Assembly (NCBI GenBank): GCA_964427955.1
Contig: CAYRWY010000005.1
Coordinates: 1 to 49,499, forward strand
DNA: 49,499 nucleotides
Direction of reading: 5' to 3'
Origin: JACRBK01 sp964427955
GTDB lineage: Bacteria; Chloroflexota; Anaerolineae; Aggregatilineales; Aggregatilineaceae
Under the pieces are notes generated by a model. The model did not search any database and had not been told where the DNA came from. It was given only the letters and a program-made list of their open reading frames with translations. Below are positions 8,019 to 17,488 of this stretch, one piece after another; the stretch's first letter is position 1, and every line of letters starts with the position of its first letter. Both the position numbers and the translations under genes were made by a program.

Positions 8019-9491
8019 ATGTTATCGGATTTCAGTCTTCCCTCCTGGCGTGATTGGAGATTGCCGTTTGCCCAGGCCGCCGCCAGCGTGGCGGTCGGGT
8101 TAATGCTGGGCCTGCTGAGCGTCCGTTTCTCGCCGGGTTGGGTGGCCTTCGGGCTGGGTGGTATCGCTGGTATGCTGATCGTCATGCGGCGGCCCGACTG
8201 GGGCCTGCTCGCCATCTTTTTTGTGATCAGTGTCGTCGATACCTCTCGCCTCCCCCTGTTGAGCATGGGGCCGATCAGCCTGCATCTCACCGATCTGGCG
8301 CTGCTTTTTTTGCTGGGACTGATCGTGCTGCGCGCGCTGGCTTTGCCCGGTTTCCGGCTGGTATCCACACGTATCGACCTGTTGGTGTTATGGTTTTACG
8401 GGGCCGTGATCCTGGCGGCGTTTGTCGCCATCGTCGGCTACGACGTCCCGCCCAATTTTGTCATGCGGCGGCTGCGCCCGCTGACGTATTACCTGGGATT
8501 TTTTGTCGTCACCAACCTGATCCGCGAAAAACGCCAACTCGATACGCTCATCCGGGGCATGATCCTGATGGCGAGCTTCGCGGCGCTGGCGGTAGCGATC
8601 CAGATCGTGTTCCCCTCGTTGAAGTTGGTGACCGCCAACCAGGCCGAACTCAGCACGGCAGGCCGGTATTATTCGGGCGTGGTGCGTACCTTCATCGAAG
8701 CTGACCGCCTGATCTACTTGATGTTCATTTTTCTGATGTCTTCGCTAGCCGTCGGCGCGCGCTGGCTGTCTCCGCCCTTGACCCTGGCGGGGATCGCGCT
8801 GTTGGCGCTGGGCGTTTTTTTCAGTTTTCAACGTAACTACTGGCTGAGCACGGCCTCTATGCTGGTGCTGTTGGCGCTGCTGGTCTCCTGGCACATGCGC
8901 CTCCGGTACCTGCGCTGGGCGGCGCTGGGCGTGCTGCTGCTGCTGATCGTGAGTCAGCTTTCCGGCAAGCTGGGCGAACGCTACACCAACGCCGCTCTCG
9001 AACGGCTGGAATGGGGGATGCGTCCCAGCACGCTGGCGCAAGACGGCAGCACGCAAAAACGCATTGAAGAAACCGAATATGCCTGGCGCAGCATCCAGCA
9101 GCACCCCCTCTTCGGCATCGGATTGGCGAATATCTACCGCCCGCTGACCGAGGACGATTTGAACGACGATGCCTACTACCTCAACTATGGGCTGCGCTGG
9201 TATATCCACAATGGCTACCTGTGGATCCTCGTCCAGACCGGGCTGGTGGGCTTCGTGCCGTTCATCCTGATGTACAGCGTGACGGTATGGCGCGGCCTGC
9301 ACGGGTGGCGAAAAGCCCATGATCCTCAACAGCAAGCCCTGCTCCTGGGGTTATCCCTGGCACTCCTGGGTCAGATGATCAGCAATCTCGTCTCTCCCAA
9401 TTTCATCCAGTCCTGGTCGCTCTTAACTTACGCGGTAGCCCTGGGATTGATCGAACGAACGCTCAACGACGCGTGGTGGGAAAAGCCATGA
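8019..9491 (+). CDS. O-antigen ligase / Wzy-type polymerase family membrane protein
   Basis: Polytopic protein of 490 residues with roughly twelve hydrophobic segments. Near the end, a large extracytoplasmic loop carries GIGLANIYRPL and the WaaL/Wzy-type motif WYIHNGYLWILVQTGLVG. Such proteins polymerise undecaprenyl-linked repeat units or ligate the finished glycan to an acceptor outside the membrane. In an operon with a flippase and a Wzz-type kinase, polymerase is the more likely role. The frame is open upstream into the FkbM gene, but the ATG at 8019, two bases after that gene's stop, fits the start of the first hydrophobic region. Confidence 0.85.
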   Translation: MLSDFSLPSWRDWRLPFAQAAASVAVGLMLGLLSVRFSPGWVAFGLGGIAGMLIVMRRPDWGLLAIFFVISVVDTSRLPLLSMGPISLHLTDLALLFLLGLIVLRALALPGFRLVSTRIDLLVLWFYGAVILAAFVAIVGYDVPPNFVMRRLRPLTYYLGFFVVTNLIREKRQLDTLIRGMILMASFAALAVAIQIVFPSLKLVTANQAELSTAGRYYSGVVRTFIEADRLIYLMFIFLMSSLAVGARWLSPPLTLAGIALLALGVFFSFQRNYWLSTASMLVLLALLVSWHMRLRYLRWAALGVLLLLIVSQLSGKLGERYTNAALERLEWGMRPSTLAQDGSTQKRIEETEYAWRSIQQHPLFGIGLANIYRPLTEDDLNDDAYYLNYGLRWYIHNGYLWILVQTGLVGFVPFILMYSVTVWRGLHGWRKAHDPQQQALLLGLSLALLGQMISNLVSPNFIQSWSLLTYAVALGLIERTLNDAWWEKP

Positions 9492-10729
9492 GGATCGCCG
9501 TAGTAGTTCACAACCTGGATGGTCCCAGCGGCATCGCCAAGCACCTGCTGCGTCTCTCACGCGAATATGTCGCGCTGGGCCACGAGGTCACGCTGTGGAC
9601 GCGCACCTACCATCCGCAGGCGTGTTACCCGGCGTTAGCGGAGGGGCTGGCGATCCGGACGGTCTACCCGTACGCCACCGGCAGCCGCTATCGAGACACC
9701 CAGAACAAACGATTTCCGGGGTATTTTCGCGCGCTGTGCTGTTATTTTTTCGAGCAAAAACAGCTTTGCCACGCGATGGCAGGCAACTTTGACGTGATCA
9801 ATGCCCACGGCAACACCGTCATTTGGGCCGCCGCCGACTACAAGCGCCACCATCACACCCCGCTCGTATGGTTATGCAACGATTTCTGGCCGCTCGGCAG
9901 TCACCGCCATACGGCCATTTCCAGTTTCCCGCAGCAGGTCAAGCAGGTGCTCAAGACGTCGCTGTGCCGTCCCTTCACCACGATTGATCATGCGGCAGTC
10001 CGCGCCACGGATCGGATCGCGGTGCTCAGCGAGCACGTGCAGTCTCAAATGAGGACCCACTACAGCGTGGAGCCGGTGATCGTCCGCGCCGGGGTGGACG
10101 CCGACCAGTTTGCCCAGGGTGATCCCGACGCGCTGCGCCACCGGTACGGCATCGCTCCGGGGACGTTCGTGGTGCTGACGGTCGGCTCGCTGATGCCGCG
10201 CCGTCGCCTGGAAGACGTGATCGAGGCGGTCTGGCAGCTCGTCGATGATGGCTGCGACGTCCGGTATCTGATCGTCGGTCGGCTGTCACAAGACCCCGAC
10301 TATACGCGCTCGATCCGGCACCTGATCGAAACCCGAGGGCTGGAGAACCGGGTGATACTGGTCGGCGAAGTCTCCGAACAAGATCTCGTGGACGCCTTCC
10401 ATGCCTGCGATGCATTCGTATGGTCTTCCGACGAAAACCAGTCGTGGGGCATGGCCGCGATGGAGGCGATGGCCGCGGGCAAACCGGTGATCGTCTCGCG
10501 CGCGAACGGGTTAGCGGAAGTGATGCTGGATCACATCCAGGCGCTGTTGGTCGAGCCGCGCTCGCCGGATTCCATCGCGGCGGCGCTGCACAAACTCATT
10601 CAAGTCCCCGACTTTGCCCGGTCGATGGCCCATCACGGCCAGCGTCTCGTTCGCGAACAGTATTCCTGGCGACGCAACGCCGAACACATGCTGGCCCTTT
10701 TCGAGGAGGCTATCAAACAACCGGTATGA
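9488..10729 (+). CDS. glycosyltransferase family 4
   Basis: GT-B fold transferase of 413 residues. The N-terminal half starts RIAVVVHNLDGPSGIAKHLL, with the glycine-rich acceptor loop. The C-terminal nucleotide-sugar half has LTVGSLMPRRRLEDVIEA and the donor-site region AMEAMAAGKPVIVSRANG. The usual E-x7-E is seen as Q-x7-E (QSWGMAAME), so the first glutamate is replaced. ATGA overlap (9488-9491) couples it to the polymerase gene. It would add one sugar of the EPS repeat on the cytosolic side. Donor and acceptor are unknown. Confidence 0.9.
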   Translation: MRIAVVVHNLDGPSGIAKHLLRLSREYVALGHEVTLWTRTYHPQACYPALAEGLAIRTVYPYATGSRYRDTQNKRFPGYFRALCCYFFEQKQLCHAMAGNFDVINAHGNTVIWAAADYKRHHHTPLVWLCNDFWPLGSHRHTAISSFPQQVKQVLKTSLCRPFTTIDHAAVRATDRIAVLSEHVQSQMRTHYSVEPVIVRAGVDADQFAQGDPDALRHRYGIAPGTFVVLTVGSLMPRRRLEDVIEAVWQLVDDGCDVRYLIVGRLSQDPDYTRSIRHLIETRGLENRVILVGEVSEQDLVDAFHACDAFVWSSDENQSWGMAAMEAMAAGKPVIVSRANGLAEVMLDHIQALLVEPRSPDSIAAALHKLIQVPDFARSMAHHGQRLVREQYSWRRNAEHMLALFEEAIKQPV

Positions 10730-12177
10730 ATGCCCTGCGCCGCTTTGGTACCCAAAACAAAGTCGCCAAGAACACCTTCGCCCTCTTGAGTGCCCAGATC
10801 ATCACGCGTGTGATGAGCATCGTGTATATCATCGTCCTGGCGCGCTACGTCGGCTCGGACGGCATCGGCAAACTCTCTACGGCGTCGGCCCTCAACGCAA
10901 TCCTGGTGCTGTTGGCCGGGCCAGGGCTGGAAACGCTCCTGATCCGGGACGTTGCCCCCCACCCCGACAAAGCCGCCGATTACACCGGTAACGTGCTCAT
11001 CATACGCGCCATCGCCAGCCTGCCGTTCTTCGCGCTGCTGGCCATCGTCACCCGGCTCGGCGGGTATCCACGCGAAACCCAGCACATTATCATCGTCTAC
11101 GCGGTCGTTTACCTGTGCGACGCGTTCAGCCAGGTACCCATCTCGGTTTTTCGGGCTTACGAGCGCATGGAATACGAAGCCGTAGGCCAGATCGTCCGCC
11201 ACCTGCTGAACATCGTGCTGTCGCTGGCCGCCATTGCCCTCAAACAATCCCTGCTCACCATCGCCCTGGTTTCCGCCCTGGCGTCCGCCGCCAAACTGCT
11301 CTTGATGGTGATCATCTTGCTGCGGAACTTTGTTCGCCCGCGGGTGACGCTGAATCTGGCGGAAGGGTGGTCACTGCTCAAGACGAGTTTGCCGTTCGGC
11401 ATCCTGCTGATCCTGCATACGATCCACGCCCAGGTCGGAACTTTCATTCTTTCTTTGTATCAAGACGCCGATCGCGTCGGGGCCTATTCTGCCGCGGCCT
11501 ACTTGCTCGGTACGCTGCTGCTGGTTCCCATCACCTTTTCGTCGGCGATCTTCCCCACCTTCTCGCGCATGTACACCAACGATACGGCGGAACTCCAGCA
11601 GTTCTACCGGCTGTGTTACAAGGTGCTGGTGATCACCGGGTTCCCGTTGGGACTCGGCACCATTTTGATGAGCAATCAGATCATTCACCTGGTCTACGAC
11701 ACCGGTTTCGAAGAGGCCGCGGGGGTGCTGCGCATCATGTCCTTCCAGCTATTTCTGTTCGTGAGCTACAGCAACGGCCCGCTGCTGAGCGCCACCGGAC
11801 GCCAGCAGTTTTTCGCCTGGACGACGGCCATCGCCGTGATCGCCAACGTCGGCCTGTGTTTTCTGCTGGCGCCACGCTGGGGGCCTAATGGAGCCGCGGT
11901 CGCTTTTATGCTGTCGGGATTGGTCGCCGTTTCCGTGCACTCCATTGTTTGCCACCGCCAGGTTCATTTACAGCTACCCTGGGCGACGATGGGCCGGGTC
12001 GCGCTGGCAACCGTCTTCATGGGCGTGATCACGGTCCTGGTGCTGCACACGGGCTTTTCGTGGTTTGCCACATCCGTGCTGGTCGCCCCCGCCGCCTACG
12101 CGCTGGGCTTGCTCGTCCTGCGCGTGATCAAGCGCGACGAGCTGAAGTCTCTGGCCAGCGCTGCCGGTTCAAATTGA
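10726..12177 (+). CDS. polysaccharide flippase (Wzx / MOP superfamily)
   Basis: Integral membrane protein of 483 residues with about 12-14 hydrophobic segments. The N-terminal region (KNTFALLSAQIITRVMSIVY then LARYVGSDGIGKLSTASAL) is typical of oligosaccharide flippases. Later segments such as GAYSAAAYLLGTLLLVPITF and NGPLLSATGRQQFF match the second MOP repeat. It would move undecaprenyl-linked repeat units across the cytoplasmic membrane to the polymerase encoded two genes upstream. The start ATG overlaps the previous stop by four bases. Confidence 0.9.
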   Translation: MNALRRFGTQNKVAKNTFALLSAQIITRVMSIVYIIVLARYVGSDGIGKLSTASALNAILVLLAGPGLETLLIRDVAPHPDKAADYTGNVLIIRAIASLPFFALLAIVTRLGGYPRETQHIIIVYAVVYLCDAFSQVPISVFRAYERMEYEAVGQIVRHLLNIVLSLAAIALKQSLLTIALVSALASAAKLLLMVIILLRNFVRPRVTLNLAEGWSLLKTSLPFGILLILHTIHAQVGTFILSLYQDADRVGAYSAAAYLLGTLLLVPITFSSAIFPTFSRMYTNDTAELQQFYRLCYKVLVITGFPLGLGTILMSNQIIHLVYDTGFEEAAGVLRIMSFQLFLFVSYSNGPLLSATGRQQFFAWTTAIAVIANVGLCFLLAPRWGPNGAAVAFMLSGLVAVSVHSIVCHRQVHLQLPWATMGRVALATVFMGVITVLVLHTGFSWFATSVLVAPAAYALGLLVLRVIKRDELKSLASAAGSN

Positions 12178-12192
12178 GGGAGCAGTGAGATC

Positions 12193-13104
12193 ATGACTCT
12201 ACGAATCTCGGCCATTATTTGCACGTTCAACCGCGCGGATTATCTGCAAAAAGCGCTGAACAGCCTGATCGACGACACGCTCCCGCGCGATCAATACGAG
12301 ATCATCGTCGTGGACAATCGCTCGCAAGACCACACCCGCCAGGTTGTCGCCACGTTCGAAGACCGCCTGCCCCTGCGTTACCACTTTGAGCCGGTGCAAG
12401 GCGTTTCACGCGCGCGCAACGCCGGAATCAGCCTCTCGCAAGGCGACTATGTGGCGTTCATGGACGATGATGCCGAAGCGCATCCGGGCTGGCTGGCGGG
12501 CTTTCTCCGCACCTTCGATCACTTCGCACCGCCCCCCGGGTGCATCGGCGGGCGGTGCGAGCCGATCTGGGAAGTGCCGCGCCCGGCGTGGCTGGCCGAC
12601 GACCTGCTCGGTATGTTGTCGGTCTTTCACTGGGCCGACACCCCGGTGGTCTTGAACGATAACCAGTGGCTCTCGATCTGCAATATGGCCTGCCCGCGTG
12701 GGGTCCTCGACCGGGTCGGCGGGTTCCGTGAAAACCTGGGGCGGTTGGGATCGGTCCCGCGCACCGCGCCCGAAACGTACTTAAGACGCCAGCTCGACGC
12801 GCTGGGCCTGCCCTCGGTCTACGATCCGGCGGTGGTCGTCGGCCACCACATTACGGCGGACCGCCTGCGACAGAGCTGGTTCCGGCGCGCGGCCTACTGG
12901 CAGGGGCTGTCGGCGGCGGCCATGCTCAAACTCGATCATCCGGAACTGACCCGTCCCCGACGAGCCTGGTTAGCGTTCCGGCGCGTGCTGTGGGCCATGC
13001 CCCGGTTGGGGATCATGCTCACGGGGCGGCAGTGGTCCGCGCGTTTCCGGCGGCAGTGCCAGGGCTTACAGACGGCAGGATTTATCGTGGGCTTGTGGAA
13101 CTGA
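12193..13104 (+). CDS. glycosyltransferase family 2
   Basis: GT-A fold transferase of 303 residues. It opens with ISAIICTFNRADYLQKAL, followed by YEIIVVDNRSQDHT and the metal-binding DDD motif in YVAFMDDDAEAHPGW (residues about 91-97). WLSICNMACPRGVLDRVGGF is the usual acceptor-side element. The C-terminal basic stretch may associate with the membrane. It would add a sugar to the growing lipid-linked EPS unit. GGGAG precedes the ATG. Confidence 0.9.
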   Translation: MTLRISAIICTFNRADYLQKALNSLIDDTLPRDQYEIIVVDNRSQDHTRQVVATFEDRLPLRYHFEPVQGVSRARNAGISLSQGDYVAFMDDDAEAHPGWLAGFLRTFDHFAPPPGCIGGRCEPIWEVPRPAWLADDLLGMLSVFHWADTPVVLNDNQWLSICNMACPRGVLDRVGGFRENLGRLGSVPRTAPETYLRRQLDALGLPSVYDPAVVVGHHITADRLRQSWFRRAAYWQGLSAAAMLKLDHPELTRPRRAWLAFRRVLWAMPRLGIMLTGRQWSARFRRQCQGLQTAGFIVGLWN

Positions 13105-14243
13105 TGAACGATCCGACCAGGGACCTTTACCCCTTGAACAAGGCGGTCGTGGTATCGCCCGACTACGGCGAATACTGTATCCGGCTGGCCAACGCGCTCG
13201 CGGATGAGGTTGACGTGCTGCTGCTGATCCCGCGCCAACTCGCCGCCCCGCACCGGGACAAGGTGCGGCCAACAGTGCGGGTGGCGCTCTTTCACAAGCC
13301 GCGTTTGCGCCAACCGATACATCAACTGCGCGCGACGTGGTTCATCGTGCGGCAGATTCGCGCCTTCTGCCCGGACGTCATTCACTTGCAGCAGGGCCAC
13401 CTCTACCTCAACCCGGCGCTGCCGCTGATGGGTCGCTGCGCGTTAGTAGTGACCGTCCACGATCCTCGCCAGCATTACGGGGACCAGGGGGGACACAAAA
13501 CGCCCCAATTCGTCTTCGATTACGGGTTCCGCCGCGCCCACCGCCTGATCGTGCACGCGCAGCAGTCCAGGCAAATCCTCGTCGATGAGGTGCACCTCCC
13601 GCCGGAACGTATTCATGTGATTCCGCACATCCGCATCGGCGTCGATGACGTGGAACCGCTCTATCCCGAAGACGACCATCTGATTTTGTTCTGGGGGCGC
13701 ATCTGGCCCTACAAGGGGCTGGACTACTTGATCCGCGCCGAACCGCTCATCACGGCCCAACTGCCGGAGGCGCGCATCATGATTGCGGGGCAAGGCGAAG
13801 ATTTCGCCCGCTACCGGGCGATGATGGTCCACCCTGAAAAGTTCGTCGTTCACAACGAATACATTCCGGACACTCGCGCCGTCGAATATTTCCAGCGCGC
13901 GAGTGTCGTCGTGCTGCCGTATTTGGAGGCTTCACAAAGCGGCGTGGTCCCCGTGGCTTATACCTTTGCCAAACCCGTGATCGTGACTTCGGTGGGCGGC
14001 CTGCCGGAAGCCGTCGAACACGAGCGCACCGGGCTGCTGGTCCCCCCGCGCGATGAACACGCCCTGGCGGAAGCGATCGTGCGGCTGCTGCGCGACCCGG
14101 CACTCCGTCACACGCTGGGCGCTAACGGCAAGCGCAAGATCGATTCCGAGTGCAGCCCCCCGGTCATCGCCCGGCAAACCCTGGAAGTTTACCGGCAGGC
14201 GCTCAGCGCGGCGCATTCCAACGGGAGGGGGCGACATGGCTGA
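13104..14243 (+). CDS. glycosyltransferase family 4
   Basis: GT-B transferase of 379 residues starting at an ATG that shares its first base with the preceding TGA. The C-terminal donor domain shows ILFWGRIWPYKGLDYLIRAE and ASQSGVVPVAYTFAKPVIVT then SVGGLPEAVEHERTGLLVPP. The second glutamate of E-x7-E is not conserved (EASQSGVVP), a pattern known in some GT4 subgroups. The open frame extends upstream into the GT2 gene, but the internal ATG fits both overlap and family length. Its sugar specificity is unknown. Confidence 0.88.
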   Translation: MNDPTRDLYPLNKAVVVSPDYGEYCIRLANALADEVDVLLLIPRQLAAPHRDKVRPTVRVALFHKPRLRQPIHQLRATWFIVRQIRAFCPDVIHLQQGHLYLNPALPLMGRCALVVTVHDPRQHYGDQGGHKTPQFVFDYGFRRAHRLIVHAQQSRQILVDEVHLPPERIHVIPHIRIGVDDVEPLYPEDDHLILFWGRIWPYKGLDYLIRAEPLITAQLPEARIMIAGQGEDFARYRAMMVHPEKFVVHNEYIPDTRAVEYFQRASVVVLPYLEASQSGVVPVAYTFAKPVIVTSVGGLPEAVEHERTGLLVPPRDEHALAEAIVRLLRDPALRHTLGANGKRKIDSECSPPVIARQTLEVYRQALSAAHSNGRGRHG

Positions 14244-15375
14244 CGACTATGCCCACGCTGCCCAACGGCTGCATACCTTCTTGCGCCAGCGTTTTTGGGA
14301 TGGAACGTACCTGGTGGGTCCCGATCAAGGGGTGCGTTTCAACCGGCGGGTGGGCCGCTTCATCAAGAGCAGTCTGCCGCTGATCCCCTGGCGCGACCGC
14401 TACTGTTATATCCAGTGCCAGGGCTACTGGATTCTCGACAACTGGCGTTGGTTCGACCTGACCGGCGCAGACCAGTGGGCAGATATGGCGACACGCTGCG
14501 CGCACGGCATCCGGCGCCTGCAACACCCGGACGGTTACTGGACCTATCCTCATCCGGCCTGGAAAAATCGGATCGCTACCGTGGAAGGTGTGTTTGGCGC
14601 GCTGGGCCTGTTGGCGACCTACGAACGCACGCTTGAGCCTGACCTCCTGGCCGGGGCGCTGGCCTGGTACCACTTCATGGTGGGCCGGGTGGGGTTTCAA
14701 ACGCACGCCGGGGGCCTATCCGTCAACTATTTCGCCACCGACTCGACCGGGCTGATTCCGAACAATACCACGCTGGCTCTGGCCCTGCTGGGCCAATTGA
14801 ACCGCTTCACCGGCGAGACGCCCTACACCCGCCAGATGGTCGATTTTCTGCGGGCGGTCCAGCTCGACAGCGGCGAGCTGCCCTACGCGCTGCACAACCC
14901 GTCCAATAGCAGCCAGGATCGGGTGCACTTCCAATGTTACCAGTACAACGCCTTCGAGCTGCAAGACCTCGCCACGTATTACGACGCGACACGGGACCCC
15001 GGTGTTTTACCGATCATCAGCGGGCTAGCACGTTTTTTGGCGAGCAGCGTGCGCGAAGATGGATCAACACGGTTTGACTGCGTGGGACACGCAGTGCGCG
15101 TGCCATACAACACCGCCGCGATTGCCGCCGCGCTGGCCACCGCGCGCCGCCTGGGTCTGACGGATGGGGACCCTATCGAAGATCGCGCTTATGCGTATGT
15201 GTTGGCCCAGCAGCACCCCAACGGCGGATTCGCGTTTTCCGATGGCGATTACGGCTGGTTGGCAGATCGCCGCTACTACCCGCGCCCGTTGAGCATGATC
15301 CTGTATCACCTGTTGCAGGCGGTATCGGTGCGCGACGCTCAGCCCTATGTCATGAAGGAAGAGGTCCTCACATGA
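14236..15375 (+). CDS. alpha/alpha-toroid protein of the EPS cluster (VpsJ-like)
   Basis: A 379-residue protein without signal peptide or membrane helix. Repeated helical units rich in aromatic residues (YCYIQCQGYWILDNWRWFDL, HPDGYWTYPHPAWKNR, GGLSVNYFATDSTG, FQCYQYNAFELQDLATYYDA, HPNGGFAFSDGDYGW) suggest an alpha-alpha barrel. This fold is shared by terpene-cyclase-like proteins, glycan epimerases and some lyases. It resembles the poorly understood VpsJ group found in Vibrio and other polysaccharide loci; that comparison is from memory and unverified. It overlaps the previous gene by 8 bases and the next by 4. A glycan-binding or glycan-modifying cytosolic role is a guess from context. Confidence 0.75.
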   Translation: MADDYAHAAQRLHTFLRQRFWDGTYLVGPDQGVRFNRRVGRFIKSSLPLIPWRDRYCYIQCQGYWILDNWRWFDLTGADQWADMATRCAHGIRRLQHPDGYWTYPHPAWKNRIATVEGVFGALGLLATYERTLEPDLLAGALAWYHFMVGRVGFQTHAGGLSVNYFATDSTGLIPNNTTLALALLGQLNRFTGETPYTRQMVDFLRAVQLDSGELPYALHNPSNSSQDRVHFQCYQYNAFELQDLATYYDATRDPGVLPIISGLARFLASSVREDGSTRFDCVGHAVRVPYNTAAIAAALATARRLGLTDGDPIEDRAYAYVLAQQHPNGGFAFSDGDYGWLADRRYYPRPLSMILYHLLQAVSVRDAQPYVMKEEVLT

Positions 15376-16319
15376 AAAAGTACCGTTCGGTCCTGGTGAC
15401 CGGTGGGGCAGGCTTTATCGGCAGCCATCTGGCCGAAGCACTGGTCGAAAATGCGTATCACGTGACCATCGTCGATAATCTCTCGACCGGCGCCCTCGAA
15501 AATATCCGGGAGATCGCGGATCGGGTCGAATTCTACCCGATGGATATTCGCCGCCGCCGGTTTGCCAGCTTTGTCGCCGAGCGCAATTTCGACATCATCT
15601 TTCATTGGGCGGCGAACGCCTACGTTCCTCCCTCCGTGGAAGACCCAACCTTCGACTACGAGATCAACCTGCGCGGGCCTTTTCGATTGTTGGAAACACT
15701 GCGCCGGGCCGACCAGCACCCCATCCTGATCGCGGCCTCTTCCGCCGCCGTGTATGGGAATCCCCGCAGCGTTCCGATCCACGAGGACATGCCGACCCTG
15801 CCGATCTCGCCCTACGGCGTGAGCAAGCTCGCCACCGAGCGCTATATCGCCGTGTTCAGCCACCTTTATCACCTGCGCGCCGCGTCGCTGCGCCTGTTTT
15901 CAGTGTATGGGCCGCGTCAGCACAAACAGATCGTGTACGACTTCATCCGCAAGCTGAGCACTAACCCGCATGAACTGGAAATTCTGGGGGACGGCACGCA
16001 GGTGCGCGATATGGTGTACGTCACCGACGTGGTCCAGGCCGCGCTGGTCGTGTTGGATAACGGCGCGCTGTGCGGCGAAACCTACAACGTCGCGACGGGC
16101 CAGGGCCATACCACGTGCGATATTGCCGACGCGGTATCCAGGGCGATGAACCTGGACCCGCAGCGCCGCTTCACCGGCAGCGTGCGCCCTGGCGACTGTG
16201 AGCGGTGGGTCGCCAGCATCGACCGCATCCGAGCCGCCGGATACGCGCCCACCGTCACGCTGGCCGAAGGCGCAGCGCAGACTGCCGCATGGTACCAATC
16301 GACGGTGGTGCCGGTATGA
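15372..16319 (+). CDS. NAD-dependent epimerase/dehydratase (extended SDR)
   Basis: Sugar-nucleotide-modifying short-chain dehydrogenase of 315 residues. The cofactor motif is VTGGAGFIGSHLAEAL (residues 10-25). VDNLSTGALENI matches UDP-glucose 4-epimerase-type proteins. The catalytic YxxxK is seen in SPYGVSKLATERY with an upstream serine in AASSAAVYG. It most likely interconverts or dehydrates an NDP-hexose for EPS assembly, and a 4-epimerase is favoured. It overlaps its neighbour at ATGA 15372-15375. Confidence 0.9.
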   Translation: MKKYRSVLVTGGAGFIGSHLAEALVENAYHVTIVDNLSTGALENIREIADRVEFYPMDIRRRRFASFVAERNFDIIFHWAANAYVPPSVEDPTFDYEINLRGPFRLLETLRRADQHPILIAASSAAVYGNPRSVPIHEDMPTLPISPYGVSKLATERYIAVFSHLYHLRAASLRLFSVYGPRQHKQIVYDFIRKLSTNPHELEILGDGTQVRDMVYVTDVVQAALVVLDNGALCGETYNVATGQGHTTCDIADAVSRAMNLDPQRRFTGSVRPGDCERWVASIDRIRAAGYAPTVTLAEGAAQTAAWYQSTVVPV

Positions 16320-17488
16320 ACGAGAATCACCGTCTCAACCTCGCGTATATCATTTCGATGCCGCACGGGATCGACGCCTGGACGTTTCGCGAGATCGAGA
16401 TGCTCTCCGCCGGTGGATCGTCGGTGACGCTGTTCCCGCTGCGCATGGGGAACGGCCCGTATCTGCCGCCGCCGACCTGGGACGTTTACAAGGTCCAGCC
16501 CCGGCGGGTGGCGCTGGCCCAGGCGCGCGGCCTGTGGCGCTACCAGACAGATTACTTGAAGTTGTGGGGCGAAGCCCTGCGCAGCCGCACCCTCCCGGCC
16601 TTTTTGCTGAGCGTGGATTTCGCGCGGCAGATGCAGCAGCGCGGCGTCAACCTGATCCACTGCGTTTTTGGCGACCATAAATTATTCGCCGGTTACTACT
16701 GCAAGAAGCTCCTGGGTACGCCGCTGTCCGTCGCGCTGTATGGCTACGATCTGCGCGCCAATCCCAACTGGCCCATGTTCCGGCGCGCGATTGCCGCGTG
16801 TGATCAGATCGTGGTCAACTGCGAGTTCAACCGCCGCCTGTTGGGCGAGGTCGCCGGGGAGCAGGCCGCCGCCCGCGCCATCGTCGTCCACCATCACGCC
16901 GACCTTCCCGCCACCGCGCCCGCGGCCACGGTGCGCATTCTGATCGTCGGCGGGTTCGTCTGGCGCAAGGGACACGAGATCCTTTTTCGAGCGATCAAGG
17001 CTGCCGGGCAAAACATCGAGGTATGGGTCGTCGGCTATGGCGGCCCGATCAACATGGTGCAGTTGGCCGATCAGTGCGGCGTGCGCGACCGGGTGCGGAT
17101 CTTCGGCACGGTCGCCGACGACGGGCTGAATTACCTGTACCAGCAGTGCGATCTCGTCTGTCTGCCCTCTCGCACCGACCAGGACGGCATCAGCGAAGGG
17201 CTGCCGGTCGCACTGATCGAGGCAATGGCGCATGGCAAGCCCGTGATCGCCACGCGCTTAGGCGGAACCCCGGAACTGGTCGAAGACATCCTGATCGAAG
17301 AAGGCGACGTCGAGGGGCTGGCCCAGGCGATCCAGCGGCTGGCCGCCGATCCGGCCCTGCGGGAGACGATGGGTCGCCGCAACCAAACGATTGTGCGCGA
17401 GCATTTTTCCGCCCGCAACGTCGAGCATCTGCGCGCCGCCTTCGTCGCCACCATGACCGCGCGCCAGCCGTCAGGGGGAGGATCATGA
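16316..17488 (+). CDS. glycosyltransferase family 4
   Basis: GT-B transferase of 390 residues. The donor-binding half has RILIVGGFVWRKGHEILFRA and an intact E-x7-E in SEGLPVALIEAMAHGKPVIA, followed by TRLGGTPELVED. The N-terminal half contains HCVFGDHKLFAGYYCKKLLG and SVALYGYDLRANP, typical of the acceptor domain. The ATG overlaps the previous stop by four bases and the longer upstream frame is a shadow. It is the third GT4 of the operon. Confidence 0.9.
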   Translation: MNENHRLNLAYIISMPHGIDAWTFREIEMLSAGGSSVTLFPLRMGNGPYLPPPTWDVYKVQPRRVALAQARGLWRYQTDYLKLWGEALRSRTLPAFLLSVDFARQMQQRGVNLIHCVFGDHKLFAGYYCKKLLGTPLSVALYGYDLRANPNWPMFRRAIAACDQIVVNCEFNRRLLGEVAGEQAAARAIVVHHHADLPATAPAATVRILIVGGFVWRKGHEILFRAIKAAGQNIEVWVVGYGGPINMVQLADQCGVRDRVRIFGTVADDGLNYLYQQCDLVCLPSRTDQDGISEGLPVALIEAMAHGKPVIATRLGGTPELVEDILIEEGDVEGLAQAIQRLAADPALRETMGRRNQTIVREHFSARNVEHLRAAFVATMTARQPSGGGS

